Shown here piece by piece: positions 20,190 through 31,670 of a DNA stretch of 64,000 nt. The notes under the pieces are model-generated. The model was given only the letters and a program-made list of their open reading frames with translations. It searched no databases and was not told where the DNA came from. How positions within the stretch are numbered: the first letter of the stretch is position 1; every line of letters starts with the position of its first letter. The DNA comes from Scilla litardierei. Taxonomy: Eukaryota; Streptophyta; Magnoliopsida; Asparagales; Asparagaceae. A program made the position numbers and the translations under genes. The stretch covers positions 106,277,262 to 106,341,261 of the forward strand of contig CM061135.1 of the NCBI GenBank assembly GCA_030789695.1. The letters run 5' to 3'.

Positions 20190-21057
20190 CTAAATTTCAG
20201 ATTCACCCATAATCCCTAATTCTCCACGCAACCTCATAAAAGAATCCTCTTTAAGAGGTTTAGTGAAGATGTCGGCGATTTGTTTTTGGGTTTCAATGTA
20301 CTCTATGATGATGTCCTTCTTATCTACATGATTATTAATAAAATGGTGTCTCACATCTATATGTTTGGTAAGAGAGTGATGTACCGGATTCTTGGAAAGA
20401 ATATAGCACTTTGGTTATCAACCATGATAGGATAAGTATCACAATTGACACCATAGTCCGTAAGAGTATATCTCATCCAAAGAACTTGTGCACTTGCATG
20501 ACCCGCGGTAATATATTCTGCTTCAGTCGTGGACAATGATACTGAGTTCTATTTCTTGGAGAACCAAGAAACAAGGGAATTTCCTAGAAAATGACAAGTG
20601 CACTAGTACTCTTCCTATCAGATTTGCATCCAACAAAATCAGCATCAATATATGAGATTAACTCATATGTGCTAGATTTAGGGTAAAGTAACCAATAATC
20701 TAGTGAATGATTAAGGTAACGAAAAATTTGTTTGACCGCAATCAAGTGTGACTCCTTAGGTCTAGCTTGATATCTAGCGCAAAGGCATACAGAAAATATA
20801 ATATCAGGCCTACTAGCAGTTAAATAGAGTAAGCTTTCGATCATACCTTGATATAGACGAACGTCTACATCTTTTTCGTTCTCATCCTTGTGTAGATGGG
20901 TTGTCGTACTCATGGGAATCCGTTTGCTTGAAGACGCTTCCATCCCGAATTGCTTGATAAGCTCCCCTGTGTACTTGGTTTGATGTATGAAAGTCACATC
21001 CTTCATTTGCCGAATTTGCACTCCAAGAAAATAGTTGAGCTCACCCATATAGCTCAT
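20190..21057 (-). pseudogene. C1 RNase H
   Basis: Degrades RNA in RNA-DNA hybrids during reverse transcription. Readable from [15 protein letters not shown] (RT thumb, about 21057) through RYLNHSLDYWLLYP to YIDADFVGCKSDRKST, the first RNase H motif with catalytic Asp. The frame is then lost near 20584. It continues as LSTTEAEYIT, DNQSAI, a typical HHFI motif and DIFTKPL, closing with LGIMGES and TAG at 20190-20192. Order and motifs are typical of Ty1/copia. Inactive. Confidence 0.8.
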
Positions 21058-21796
21058 CTAGAATTCATCCTTATGGACTTAGTAAATTCTTGACAAAGAT
21101 TAAAGTTAGTAGAACCAAATATAATATCCTCTACATAAATTTGAATTAAAAGAATGCCACTTTCATAATCCTTAATAAAAAGTGTTGAATCAACTTCACC
21201 TATTTTAAAACCTAAATCCAAAAGAAAAGTTTTGAGTTGATCATACCAAGCTCTAGGAGCTTTTCTCAACCCATACAACACTTTCTTAAGTTTGAAAACA
21301 CGGTTTGCAAATTTTTCATGTATGAAACCGAGTGGTTGAGAAACATAAACTTCTTCATTAACAATACCATTTAAAAATGCACTTTTAACATCCATTTGAA
21401 ACAATTTAAAAGTCTTATAAGATGCAAAAGATAAAAGCAATCTAATAGCTTCTAATCTAGCTACATGGGCAAAAGATTATTCGAAATCGATACCTTCTTC
21501 TTGCCGATAACCTTGAGCCACTAACCTTGCTTTGTTCCTTGTGATGACCTCGTTCTCATCAGTCTTGTTCTTGAAGATCCACTTGGTCCCAATCACTTGG
21601 TCCCAATCACTTGGTGACCACTTGGAAGAGGAACGAGCTCCCAAACTTCATTTCTCTCAAATTGCATGAGTTCTTCTTCCATTGCCACTATCCAAGAGCT
21701 ATCCTCACATGCTTCTTGGATGTTCTTTGGCTCAATGGTAGAGATGAATGTGAAATGAGAGAATTCTTCAATTCTAGACCTTGTTCGAACACCCAC
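21054..21796 (-). pseudogene. C1 reverse transcriptase, catalytic motif changed
   Basis: Copia RT begins near 21740 with EACEDSSWIVAMEEEL, a typical start for the plant family. It continues to NEVWELVPLPSG, where a frameshift coincides with a short tandem duplication of CTTGGTCCCAATCA at 21586-21615. The core at 21440-21054 reads [21 protein letters not shown] and [13 protein letters not shown], then YVEDIIFGS where the active-site YVDD is expected. The second catalytic Asp is therefore Glu. Together with frameshifts this marks a dead enzyme. Confidence 0.85.
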
Positions 21797-22836
21797 ACCA
21801 ATATCTCAATAATTTGGTCATCAGGGTGGTTGCAAACGGTTGGGTAAGCTTTGGGAATCCCTGCATCACTTGGAACCTCTTTAACAATCTCATTAGTAGT
21901 GTTAATCTCAAGAATAGAATCATTAATCTTGACATTACTAAGAGAATCACATATTGCATCTACAATATCATCAATAACAAGAGGGAAATTAAAATCTTCA
22001 TAAAATGATACGTGTAGTGGTTCCTCGATCATTGAAGAAGTTTTGTTGTATATCAGGTAGGCTTTCCTACGTGTGGAATATCCAACAAAAATTCCTTCAT
22101 CAGATCTTGGCTCAAATTTATCTAAGTTACCAAAGGTGTTCTTGATAAAGAATTTTGAACCAAAAACTCGAAAATATTTAACTTGTGGCTTTTTGTCATA
22201 AAATAACTCAAAACACATTTTGTTCGTTTGGGGTCTCACTAGGATCCTGTTGAGCATATAACATGCCGTGTGCACCGCCTCTGTCCAAAATTATAGTCCA
22301 AGATGACTATCATGGAGCATGGTACAAGCACACTCAATAAGAGTCCTATTCTTTCTCTCTACAACACCATTTTGTGGTGGTGCATGAGGAAAAGAAAAAT
22401 TGTGAGTAATCCCGGTGTCATCACAAAACTTTGTAAACGACTCATTCTCAAATTCTCCTCCATGATCACTACGAATAATGATAATGGTGGATCCTAAGAA
22501 ATTTTGAATCTTCTTTGCAAATATGGTAAACTCTTCAAAGGCTTCATTCTAATTAGTTAAAAATGAGACCCAAGTAAATATAGAGAAGTCGTCAACGACA
22601 ACTAATCCATAATGAGCATTACCTAAAGAAGCGGTTCTAGTCGGCCCAAACAAATCTAGATGAAGTAATTCCAGGGGCCTCTTAGAAGTTATGCCTTCTT
22701 TAAGCTTGAAAGATGATTTACTAAGTTTACCTCTTTGACATGAATCACAAAAGTTTTTCTTACTAAAAGCAATTTTTGGAAAACCTTTGACAAGATCTTG
22801 CTTAGCTAACTTATGTAAGTGCTTGAAATGAAACAT
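21690..22836 (-). pseudogene. C1 integrase
   Basis: Copia integrase. The zinc-binding part shows HKLAKQDLVKG and FCDSCQRGKLSK. The catalytic core begins LELLHLDLFGPT (first Asp) and YGLVVVDDFS (second motif), then breaks near 22549. Downstream, MLNRILVRPQTNK, a FRVFGSKFF motif and FVGYSTRRKAYLIYN match the conserved C-terminal half. It precedes RT, as expected for Ty1/copia. Stops and shifts make it inactive. Confidence 0.8.
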
Positions 22837-22837
22837 G

Positions 22838-23892
22838 CTAGCTAACTAATAGTTGTTCACTTGTATTAGCAACTAAACAATGTTCTACGGTTTTTGGCAA
22901 GCTCAAATAATAAATATTTTTATGCCTAATACCAGTAAATAAAACATGTGAATCAAAATCAATAATTTCACACATACTCTCTCCAAAGTTAACTTTGTAA
23001 CCTTTGTCACAAAGTTGACTAATGGATATAAGGTTATGACATAAACCACTAACTAAATACACATTAGTAATGAGTGGTTTGGAATGATTACCGACTTTAC
23101 CTACTCCAAGGATGGTTCCCTTTTGATTACCTCCAAAAGTGACCGTTGCACCATCCTTGATGCTAATCACTTCAGAGAGTAGTGAGGGATCTTCCGTCAT
23201 GTGTTTGGAGCAACCACTGTCGAATATCCATCATTTCCTTTTAGAGCCAATATGACGTCTATTGCTCTCTTTCTTCTTCTTGGGTATCTACATGATATAC
23301 CATAATCTTATGGTACCCAATTTTTGTTGGGTCCAAGGGGATTAGCCCTTTAGAAGCCAAGTCCAAGTGGACTTCCGCTTCACAAAATAATTACCACTAT
23401 TAATAATATCAAGAAAATAGAAATCAACATAGGCATTCCTATCATTTAAGCTAGCGTTCTTAGGACCCCAAATAGTGTACGTTTTGGGAGTCCTTTTCCT
23501 AGTTGCATGCACAATAGATTGATTTTTATGAGGTGTGTGCATCTTAGGAACATGAGTTTTACCATAAAAATGAGGAGGAGGATATGCATTAGACATATGT
23601 GGGTTGTATGCATGCTTAGGAACATGCAAGTTGTAAGAACCATATGGAGCATGCATGACATGTGGAGGGCGAGCATACATAAATGATGCGCATGCGCATA
23701 TGATTGTGTAGGAGCACGTACATGAGTATTTCTCATGCGTGGATTTGCACATGTCCGTGTGTGTGGAGCATAGAAAGTGTCATGAGTATCCACATGTGAA
23801 GTAGGAGATTTCCTACGTGGATGAAGGTTGGTGTACATGTAATCATGGCCTCTCTTTTGGTTTCCACCTGTAATGGGTTTCTTACCAAAAGG
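22838..23892 (-). pseudogene. C1 protease and pre-integrase region
   Basis: The region after the T1 insertion continues the Gag C-terminus (PFGKKPITGG...). It leads to the copia protease active site WIFDSGCSKHM (Asp-Ser-Gly) at about 23230. MTEDPSLLSEV, VTFGGNQKG and GLCHNLISISQLCD follow, the usual copia sequence up to the GAG-pre-integrase region (KNIYYLSLP). A His- and Pro-rich low-complexity stretch with repeated HTRTCANP and HAPYG-like words lies between (23500-23830). Frameshifted in at least two places. Confidence 0.75.
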
Positions 23893-23897
23893 AAGAG
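23893..23897. repeat. T1 target-site duplication, left
   Basis: AAGAG before TGTCACG; matches 34627-34631. Confidence 0.9.
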
Positions 23898-24713
23898 TGT
23901 CACGCCCCGCTTCCCAAAAAGGACGGAGGCGAAGCGTGACTAAGGCCCGCTTAGGCCGGGGTTGAGAGCCCAGACCCAATAACCGTCTGTGGTATTCCAA
24001 AACGAAGGAAACCGATCCCTGCAGGTTAGTACGGAACAACAAAAGTACTGAAAAGAGATAGCATTTCATTTTATTCCAAAAATAACATCCAAAGTACTGA
24101 GAGTCTAAAACGCCCGAAGGGCTACAACTACAGAAAAGGAAACTACCGGTGCAAGCACCCAACCTAGTCAAGAAAATAAAAGGTGCTACACACCCAATCT
24201 AAACTGAGAAGGAAACTCTGGATCAGCAACGAGAGGCCTCTAACTCTGGTCCTCCTCTGGATCGTACTCCGGATCAACGTCCTCCGGCTCTCCGTCAGCT
24301 GGCAAGTCCGCCTCGTCGACGTACTCTGGCTCAACACCTAATGTACAGCACCAAAAGAAGGAACTGTACGTCAGGTAAGGTCTACAAAAAGGGTTAGACC
24401 AAACTACAAGTGTATCATCTTTTAGACAACGATTTACTGGTTGATTAGCATGCTGGGGTTATAACTGAGTAACAAAAAGAAGTAACGCAGCAGGAAAGTA
24501 AAGCGCAGCAAGTAGTAGTCGTAGCATGTGCTACCAACTACGGGACTCACCTACAGGTGTCATGACAAGTCGGGACGTGACGGAACAAGACGAGACAAGA
24601 CAAGTGAGACACGAAAGGGTTCACGCCTTACGATTCGAGGGGGATCAGACCCTCTTGCCGTGCGCACGCTCAACCCAACCCCAAACCCCAAGGAAGACAA
24701 GACAAGACAAACA

Positions 24714-24880
24714 GTACAAGGGATCACTCGATCTAGCTTGGCAAGTGCCCTATTGCCCGCAGGCTGTGTATCAGTACAAGGGATCACTCTCTCTAGCTTG
24801 GAGAGTGCCCTATTGCCCGCAGGCTGTGAATCAGTACAAGGGATCACTCAGAGAGTGCCCTATTACCCGCAGGCTGTGCA
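24714..24880 (-). repeat. 60-bp tandem repeat in T1 3' LTR
   Basis: Three units starting GTACAAGGGATCACT at about 24714, 24774 and 24834; the third is shortened. The same array is at 32486-32650 in the 5' LTR. Confidence 0.85.
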
Positions 24881-24980
24881 AGTCGGGACGGGACGTGACA
24901 AGACGGGAAGGGTTATTCTAGGGTGTCCACACACACGCACACACATGATAGCCCTACGATATCAAAAGTTGTTGTTGTCA

Positions 24981-25122
24981 GGCTCAGACTTCGTCGTCAA
25001 GTCTGAGCCGTCAAGGGTCGTCCCGGACGCTATCATTTCACGTCCAGTTCTATTTGTTCATAGTTATCAGTTCTAACCAACTAAGGCCTAAGCACGGCCA
25101 AAAGTACAAGTGGATACACTTG
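24981..25122 (-). other. LTR hairpin cluster in T1 3' LTR
   Basis: Hairpin 2 at 24981-25009 (minus-strand stem GGCTCAGACTT with AAGTCTGAGCC, loop GACGACG). Hairpin 1 at 25025-25045 (GGACG with CGTCC, loop TGAAATGATAG on the minus strand). Hairpin 0 at 25107-25122 (CAAGTG, GATA, CACTTG). Confidence 0.7.
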
Positions 25123-26838
25123 CCTGCGATGGCAAGTGTGTCGTCCTCTCGAAGCGTCTCGTCCATGGAAGTCCGTCTGAAACAGTGCCGTGGCGACGGT
25201 GTCAGGTCACAATTTCATCAAATCCTATTAGGGTTCGTTTCTAGGTTTTCGGGACTATCCTATTCGTCAAACGTCACATTTTTGATGTTTCAGCCTAATC
25301 GACGATCTATTCCTATGTGCACAGTCAACAAAGTCCATTCGTCGATTTTCTAGATTTGTACAACGTTTTACTGGTGCTGGAAAATAAATTTTAGTTCAAA
25401 TTGTCGATTTTTGGTTTAGGGTTCAATCAGCTATTGTGGGGGTTTCTACGAGTTTCGGGGAACCAACCTTAACCGAAGTTTGTCGTAGAATGGATGTCGT
25501 GTCTGAACGGAGAACTCCTCAGCGTCAGATCTGGTCCTCACACGATTCCCCAAAAGCTGAAACTTGCGACGAAGGCCTACGACATGTCGTAACGTCGTAG
25601 ACGGTAAATCCGTGAAGTAGCACACCCAAGTGGGGCCCACAACAGTGCTAGGGGTCAATGGGGGACCTACAACACCTCTGGAGGATTTGGGGGCCCACCA
25701 CAGGAGTTGGTGTGGAAGAAACCAAGTTGCGACGAACGGCCGTCGGTCAGACACTGCCGGTGCGGGGGTTTCTCTCGATCAGACTGAGAGAAGCTCTCGG
25801 TCGGGCGAGAAGCAGCGCAGCGGAGGCGGCCTTGGTGCGGTGCGAGGGATTCCTTCGGTCAGACCGAGCAGATCTCTCGGTTGGACACGGCGGGTGCGGG
25901 CGTGCAGCGCTTGGGAGCGATGCGGAGCGGCTCTCGGTCGGTGCGGGCGAAGGCTTCGGTCGGGCACTGAGGCGGGGGTTGCAACGGTGCGGGGTGCGGA
26001 GCGGAGCGGGGCGTCGGTCTGACCGAGCGATGCTCTCGGTTGGAGTGGGCGACTGCGGGGGGCTTGCAGCGGATGCGCTGCAAGCGGGCGATGCGGGAGC
26101 GGGCTCCGGTCGTGCACGGGAAATGCGGGGGCGGCCGTCGGTCGTGCACTGGGGCGGCTGTCGCAACGTTGCGACGAACGTTGGGAAGTGTTTTTGACGG
26201 CTAGGGTTTGTGTGGCTGCGAAAATAACCTAGCCTAGGGTTTATTTAAATAGAAAAGAGTTAAGGTTAGGTCTAGGGTTTTAAGAAAATTAATTAAAATA
26301 TTTAAAATAATTAATTTAAAACAAATTCACTCTCCTCTCCCTCACGCAAGTTGGGTGCGGCCAAAAAATTTGAAACTTGGTCAGAACATTATTTAATACT
26401 TTATTATAATATAGGAATTTTATTATAATTAAAACACTTATAAAAATAGGTTTTAAAATTATTTAAAACTTGCTAAAAAATGGAAAGTAGGTAAAATTAA
26501 GTCCAAAAATTGTAAAATAAATATTGGGGTGTTCGGGACGATGAAAGAAAGAGAGTGAAGAAGACGGATCTAAATTTCGACGTCGAGAGACGAAACTAAA
26601 AATAGAAACGTCTCGCGTCAAAACAGAAAGTCGCGACGTCACATCAAATAAGATAGTATCACAGAAGAACGACTCGAGATATGTTGTTCCAAAGTTGTTC
26701 CACAATCTAATACTCTCAGAGACGATCACAACGACATATCACACAATAATGTTCAAAATCAAATAGAGTCAAAAATAAACACGTGCACGATCAAGAGCAC
26801 GTGCACAAAGAAAGTACGATCGGAAACCGACCGTTACA

Positions 26839-26851
26839 TCCTCCCCAACTT
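26839..26851 (-). other. T1 polypurine tract
   Basis: Minus-strand AAGTTGGGGAGGA abuts the 3' LTR start TGTAACG. Confidence 0.85.
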
Positions 26852-26879
26852 AGAAATGATTCCGTCCTCAGAATCAACA

Positions 26880-27785
26880 TCAAGCATCGCTGGGAAAAAG
26901 ATGCGGGAAGCGCTCTCTCATATCATCCTCACGCTCCCAGGTGGACTCTCCAGGTGATCCGGGACGCCACATCACTCTCACCAGGTCGACTATCTTATTC
27001 CTCAACTGCTTCTGTCGACGGTCCAAGGTCTGCACAGGCTGGTAGTCATATGTCAGGTCCGGGCAAACCGTAATCTCTGAGAAATCAACCGTGTGCGACG
27101 GATCACTGACGTACCGACATAGCTGTGATACGTGGAATACGTCGTGAACTCCCTCCAAAGAAGGTGGCAGAGCAAGGCGGTAGGCCACTGCTCCCACATG
27201 CTCAAGCACATCAAATGGCCAAATATACCTAGGACTCAGCGTTCCCTTCTTCCCAAAATGAATAACTCCGCGGTTCGGAGAAATCTTCAGGGAGACGTGA
27301 TCTCCAGGCTGAAACTACAAGGGTCTCCTCTTGGCATTTGCCCAATGCTTGAAGCGATCCTGTGCAACTCTAAGCTTCTCCCTGATGTCTCTCACGACAT
27401 CCACAGATTCCACTATCATCTCTGGACCCAACATCTCCCGATCTCCGATGTCATCCCAGCTCAGTGGCGATCGACATTTCCTTCCATATAAGGCAGCAAA
27501 CGGTGCCATGCCAATGCTCGCCTGGTAGCTATTGTTATATGAGAATTCCACCAAGTGGAGATGGTCCTCCCACGATCCCTTCAAATTGAGCGTACAAGCT
27601 CGCATCATATCCTCCAGAATCTGAATAGTCCTCTCGGACTGGCCATCAGTCTGTGGATGGTACGCCGTGCTGAAACTTAGACTCGTACCCAAATTCTCCT
27701 GCAGACTCCTCCAGAACTAAGATGTGAACCTCGTGTCTCAGTCAGACACAATGCTCACGGGGACTCCATGTAAGCGTACAATATC
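26880..27785 (-). pseudogene. T1 pol exon 3: integrase C-terminal half and chromodomain
   Basis: Begins directly after the second intron with DIVRLHGVPVSIVSD, which carries the second catalytic Asp of integrase. It continues [18 protein letters not shown], with the catalytic Glu. RKCRSPLSWDDIG and HFGKKGTLSPRYI-type motifs of the C-terminal domain follow. The end, VDLVRVMWRPGSPGESTWERE, is chromodomain-like and ends at a TGA at 26880. Chromodomains steer insertion toward marked chromatin. In-frame stops: TGA and TAG shortly after the intron (about 27739 and 27718) and TAG near 27316. Each is one transition from an expected Arg, Gln or similar codon. Confidence 0.85.
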
Positions 27786-27862
27786 CTGTACGTACACGGT
27801 CTACATCACGACCATTTCAAAGAGGACATCAAATAGAAGTAAAAGTAGAAACAAAATTTTAC
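27786..27862 (-). other. putative spliceosomal intron in T1 integrase, 77 nt
   Basis: Minus strand: the donor is GGAG then GTAAAATTTTG, the acceptor TACGTACAG then GATATTG. It is U-rich, as plant introns are, and 77 is not a multiple of three. Removing it joins LARKYLE to DIVRLHG, matching the uninterrupted form typical of this family. It separates the first and second catalytic Asp of integrase, so no complete integrase can be made without its removal. T2 has a 70-nt insert at the same site. Confidence 0.7.
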
Positions 27863-30293
27863 CTCCAGATATTTCCTCGCCAAAGATTCCGTAGACTGGC
27901 CCACTCGGAAAGGGATAAAGTGTGCAGACTTGGTCAACCGATTCACGATCACCCAAACTGCGTCGTTCTGCCTCGGGGTCCGAGGTAAACCAGTCACGAG
28001 ATCCATCGTAATATGTTGCCACTTCCACTCTGGAATAGGAAGCGGTTGCAGCAACCCAGCAGTACGACGATGCTCAGCCTTCACCTGTTGGCATATCAAA
28101 CACTTGGCAACGCTCCGTGCCACACTCCTCTTCATGCCAATCCACCAGTAGTTCAGACGGAGGTCCTTATACATCTTGGTGCCTCTAGGATGTATAAAAT
28201 AAGGCGAGCTATGAGCCTCGCTCAACAGCTCCTCACGAACATCACCTGCAGGTACACAGAGTCTGCTGCCGTACCGCAGCGAACCATCCTCATGAATCAC
28301 GAACTCCGTCCGTAGTCCAGCTTCAACCTGTCTCCTGATCCTCTGCAGCTTCGGATCTCCTGCCTGTGCTGTCTTGATCTGATCCACGATCGTGGATTGA
28401 ATCTGCAAATTCATGAACGAACGAACCACACCAGGTAGGACGACCTCCAAATCCATCTCTCTCAGCTCCTGCTGAATCCTCCAGTCGGCAGTATGCATCA
28501 TCGTAGTAGGAAGTCTACTCAAGGCATCCGGCACTACGTTCACCTTCCCCGGATGATACTGCAAATCTATCTCGTAGTCAGCCATGAGATCTAACCATCG
28601 CCTCTGACGCATGTTGAGCTCCTTCTGCGTAAAGATGTACTTCAAGCTCTTGTGATCGGTGAAAATCTTCACACTCTCACCTAGCAAGAAGTGCCTCCAA
28701 ATCTTCAGTGCAAAAATCACCGCTCCCAACTCCAGATCGTGCGTCGGATAATTCTTCTTATGAGTCCTCAACTGACGAGAAGCGTATGCGACCACGTAGC
28801 CATGCTGATGCAAGATGCATCCTAGGCCCTTCCCTGATGCATCACAATAAACTTCAAAGCCTCCGCTTTGATCCGGTACTTCCAACACCGGTGCCGTGGT
28901 CAATCTCGCCTTCAAGATACTGAAGGCCTCCTCGCAAGCATCTGACCAAAGAAACTCCATGTTCTTCCTCGTCAGCTTCGTCATCGGCTCTGTAATCTTC
29001 GAGAAATCCTTGATGAATAGCCGATAATAGCCTGCTAAACCAAGGAAGCTCCTGATGTCTGACGCTGACTGCAGAGTCGGCCAATCTCTGAGTGCTCTGA
29101 CCTTCTCCGGATCTACAAATATGCCATCACCGGACACCACGTGTCCCAGGAATGCGACTCTGTCCAGCCAGAACTCGCACTTGCTATACTTGGCATAAAG
29201 CTTGTGTCGCCTCAGCGTCTCCAGCACTGTCCTCAGATGACAGCTGTGCTCCTCCTCAGACTTCGAATAAATAAGAATGTCATCAATGAAGATAACGACA
29301 AACTTATCCAGGAAGTCGTAGAAAATCAAATTCATCAAATTCATGAACATAGATGGAGCATTGGTCATGCCAAACGGCATGACCACGAACTCATAATGTC
29401 TGTACTTCGTCCGGAAAGCTGTCTTCGGAACATCATCCTTCTTCACCTTCAACTGATGGTACCCGCTTCTCAAGTCCAACTTCGAGAAGACTCTCGAACC
29501 TCCCAGCTGATCAAAGATATCGTCGATGCGCGGCAGCGGATAATTATTCTTCAGGTGACAGCATTCAATCCTCGATAGTCCACGCACATCCTGCGGGACC
29601 CATCATTCTTCTTCACGAGCAAAACTGGTGCATCCCATGGTGACACACTAGGGTCGATGAAACCCTTTTGCAGCAACTCATCTAACTGCTTCCGCAGCTC
29701 CTCGAGCTCAGCGGGAGCCATACGGTACGGCGCCTTCGATATCGGCTGTGCTCCCATCATAAGATCAATACCAAATTTTATTGCTCTGTCGGGTGGCAGA
29801 CCCGAGATATCCTCCGGGAAGACGTCGTCGAAGTCCCTGACGACTGCTGGTCGTTCGATCTCCATCTCCATCTGCATGGCTGCAATAATCGGCACCTCCG
29901 GCTTGGCCTGATATCTAATGGGCCCAAGCGACTCATATCTACTGCGGAACTCGAACTCCGGATGGCCTGGAATCCGGAACACCACCCTCTTGCTATGACA
30001 GTCGATAGAGGCGTGGAAATCTCCCAACCAATCGATGCCAAGAACGACATCAAAGTGTGGCAGATCGTGGACAATGAAATTTGCAAAGAGCTCGTGTCCA
30101 CTGACCACCAAAGAAATCGATCGACATCCCAAGTTCATTGTCACCACTCCGTTCCCTGTGGTGATGTCCCAACACTTAGGGAGTGTATGGGTGGGAATGG
30201 AGTGCTTTGTTACAAACCTCTGGGATATGATGCACATAGATGCACCGGAGTCGAACAAAGCCAAGGCTGGGTGAGAGGACACTAGAATGGTGC
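27863..30293 (-). pseudogene. T1 pol exon 2: protease, RT, RNase H, integrase N-half
   Basis: Starts after the first intron with [19 protein letters not shown], the protease active site (DSG). RT follows: a KAPYRMAP start, [21 protein letters not shown], a 1-nt deletion frameshift near 29553, then [10 protein letters not shown] and catalytic FIDDIL at about 29290. RNase H motifs are YCDASG (28843), THDLEL and [10 protein letters not shown]. Integrase zinc residues are His-459, His-467, Cys-496 and Cys-499 of the 593-codon open segment, and the first catalytic Asp is in [10 protein letters not shown]. The exon ends at LARKYLE. Read-through of the intron adds about 17 codons and a stop at 27806. 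Complete but for the frameshift. Confidence 0.9.
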
Positions 30294-30404
30294 CTAAGAT
30301 ATAAACGACTACGGTTAAACCAAGCTACTCTAACAAACAAGTCAACAACTAACACAAATAATAAGATCTAAACTATGAAATGAAAGACTAGGATCAAGAG
30401 TTAC
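30294..30404 (-). other. putative spliceosomal intron between T1 gag and protease, 111 nt
   Basis: Minus strand: donor GCAG then GTAACTC, acceptor TATATCTTAG then GCACC. T-rich with a phase-1 split Gly codon. Removal joins DGVIAG to [10 protein letters not shown] in frame. Retention gives a TGA four codons in, just after the Gag C-terminus. T2 has a 100-nt counterpart at exactly the same codon. Confidence 0.72.
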
Positions 30405-31545
30405 CTGCAATAACTCCATCAAGCTCCTCAGTCTCAACAGCTGTCATGGTATACGCCGGCCTCTGGGGCTGTGCTGCTCACTGAAACATCTGCCTCTGTG
30501 GCGCCAAAGGTGGTCCTCGAACAACAGGTCCTCTCTGGACTGGGGCAAGCGCGCTCATCTGCAGCAGTGCTGGCGCTCCAACTACAGCATGACGAGCTCT
30601 CGGATAATCCTTCGCTACGTGCGAGGCATCTCCACAAACTAAGCATAGTCCCATCTTCTTTCTGCAGGTGGCCTGAACATGTCCAGGCTTTCCGCAGAAG
30701 TGGCACGGGCCCTTGCCCTGAATCTGAACTGGTGCTCCAGGCCTCTTGAATGGTACTGTCTGAACTGGCCTCATCGCCGGCTTAGCAGGTGGCCAGTACT
30801 GCTGCATAGGACGCTTCCCCTTATCAGCTGGAGGGTCAGGCAGAAGAGCTATGATCTCATGATTCTTCGCAGCATCTAGCACCTCCCTCATAGTCGTGAA
30901 ACTCGCCAAAGACATAGAAGCCTGAATCTTCAGACGCAGTCCCTGACGAAAGCGATCAGCTCGCTTCTCCTCCTTCCTTACCATATGCGGGGCAAAACGG
31001 CTCAGCATCTCGAACTCAGCTTCATACTCCTCGACAGTCATATCCCCCTGCTTCAGATCTATAAACTTGCTCAGCAGCTCCCTCCTAGCAGACTTGGTAA
31101 AATACTTGTCCTTGAACATCGATCTGAAGGTCTTCCACCCCACTGGCTTCTCAAGATGCCTCTCCTCGATGTGCCACCAGTTCCTCGCATTCTCCATCAG
31201 CTGCATCTTCGCTATCTCCACTCAGGTATCGTCAGGAATCTTCACAGCAACTAACTTTTCCTCCGTGCTCTGGATCCACTCGTCAGCAGCTAGGGGTCCC
31301 TCCTTCCCCGAAAATGACCTCGGCTGGAGCTCGTTGAACTGCTTCACTCCTGGAGCAGCTCGTGGGGCAGGCGGAGGTGGTGGTGGTGCAACTGGAATAG
31401 CCTGGGTAGCACGCTGGGACTGCTACTGATGCTGAACATCCAGCATCTCCCTCATCACACCCAGAAACTGACGGAAGTCTCCACCCTGGTCCTCCGTAAC
31501 TCCATCGCCTGAGTTCCCCGATCGGGTAACGCGTCGTCCTGCCAT
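30405..31545 (-). pseudogene. T1 gag (exon 1)
   Basis: Starts at MAGRRVTRSGN (31545), the same start as T2 gag. The capsid region shows GPLAADEWI, AKMQLMENARNWW, FKDKYFTKSARREL, a KQGDMTVEEYEAEF motif and FRQGLRLKIQ. The first zinc knuckle CHFCGKPGHVQATC is intact. The second, CLVCGDASHVAKDY, has Tyr for the last Cys. In-frame TAG at 31423-31425, TGA at 31222-31224 and TGA at 30478-30480 are each one transition from a sense codon. Exon 1 ends in MTAVETEELDGVIA next to the GT donor. Confidence 0.85.
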
Positions 31546-31643
31546 CCTATCGACAGAAAACACAGAGATTAGACTCGTACGATTACTAGATGATAATAAA
31601 ATGAATTTCAATACTTCGATTGTTCTGTATTCACAGAAGGATG

Positions 31644-31670
31644 GGACCTGCATGGGCCACCACTAAAACC
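31644..31670 (-). other. T1 primer-binding region
   Basis: Between the 5' LTR and gag. On the minus strand it reads GGTTTTAGTGGTGGCCC, then ATGCAGGTCC. It matches LARD and T2 and shows no clear initiator-Met match. Confidence 0.5.

Larger units (their letters stand above)
23898..26838 (-). repeat. T1 3' LTR
   Basis: 2941 bp. Holds the hairpin cluster (24981-25122), a 60-bp tandem repeat (24714-24880), and a GC-rich block (25730-26170) with CTCGGTCAGACCGAG-type palindromes. Chance frames in the GC block are not genes. Confidence 0.9.

Noticed and set aside
24714..24880. Regular 60-bp spaced repeats resembling a CRISPR array
   Set aside because: Units are directly tandem without unique spacers, inside a plant LTR.
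25630..26197. Open frames of 100-180 codons in T1 LTRs (also 33416-33984)
   Set aside because: Same GC-rich LTR block; no domain, both strands open, driven by CTCGGTC repeats.
27786..27862. Alternative acceptor 15 nt upstream in the T1 integrase intron (GATGTAG)
   Set aside because: It would leave extra residues TVYVQ before DIVRLHG, which the T2 copy does not support; the CGTACAG acceptor aligns both copies.
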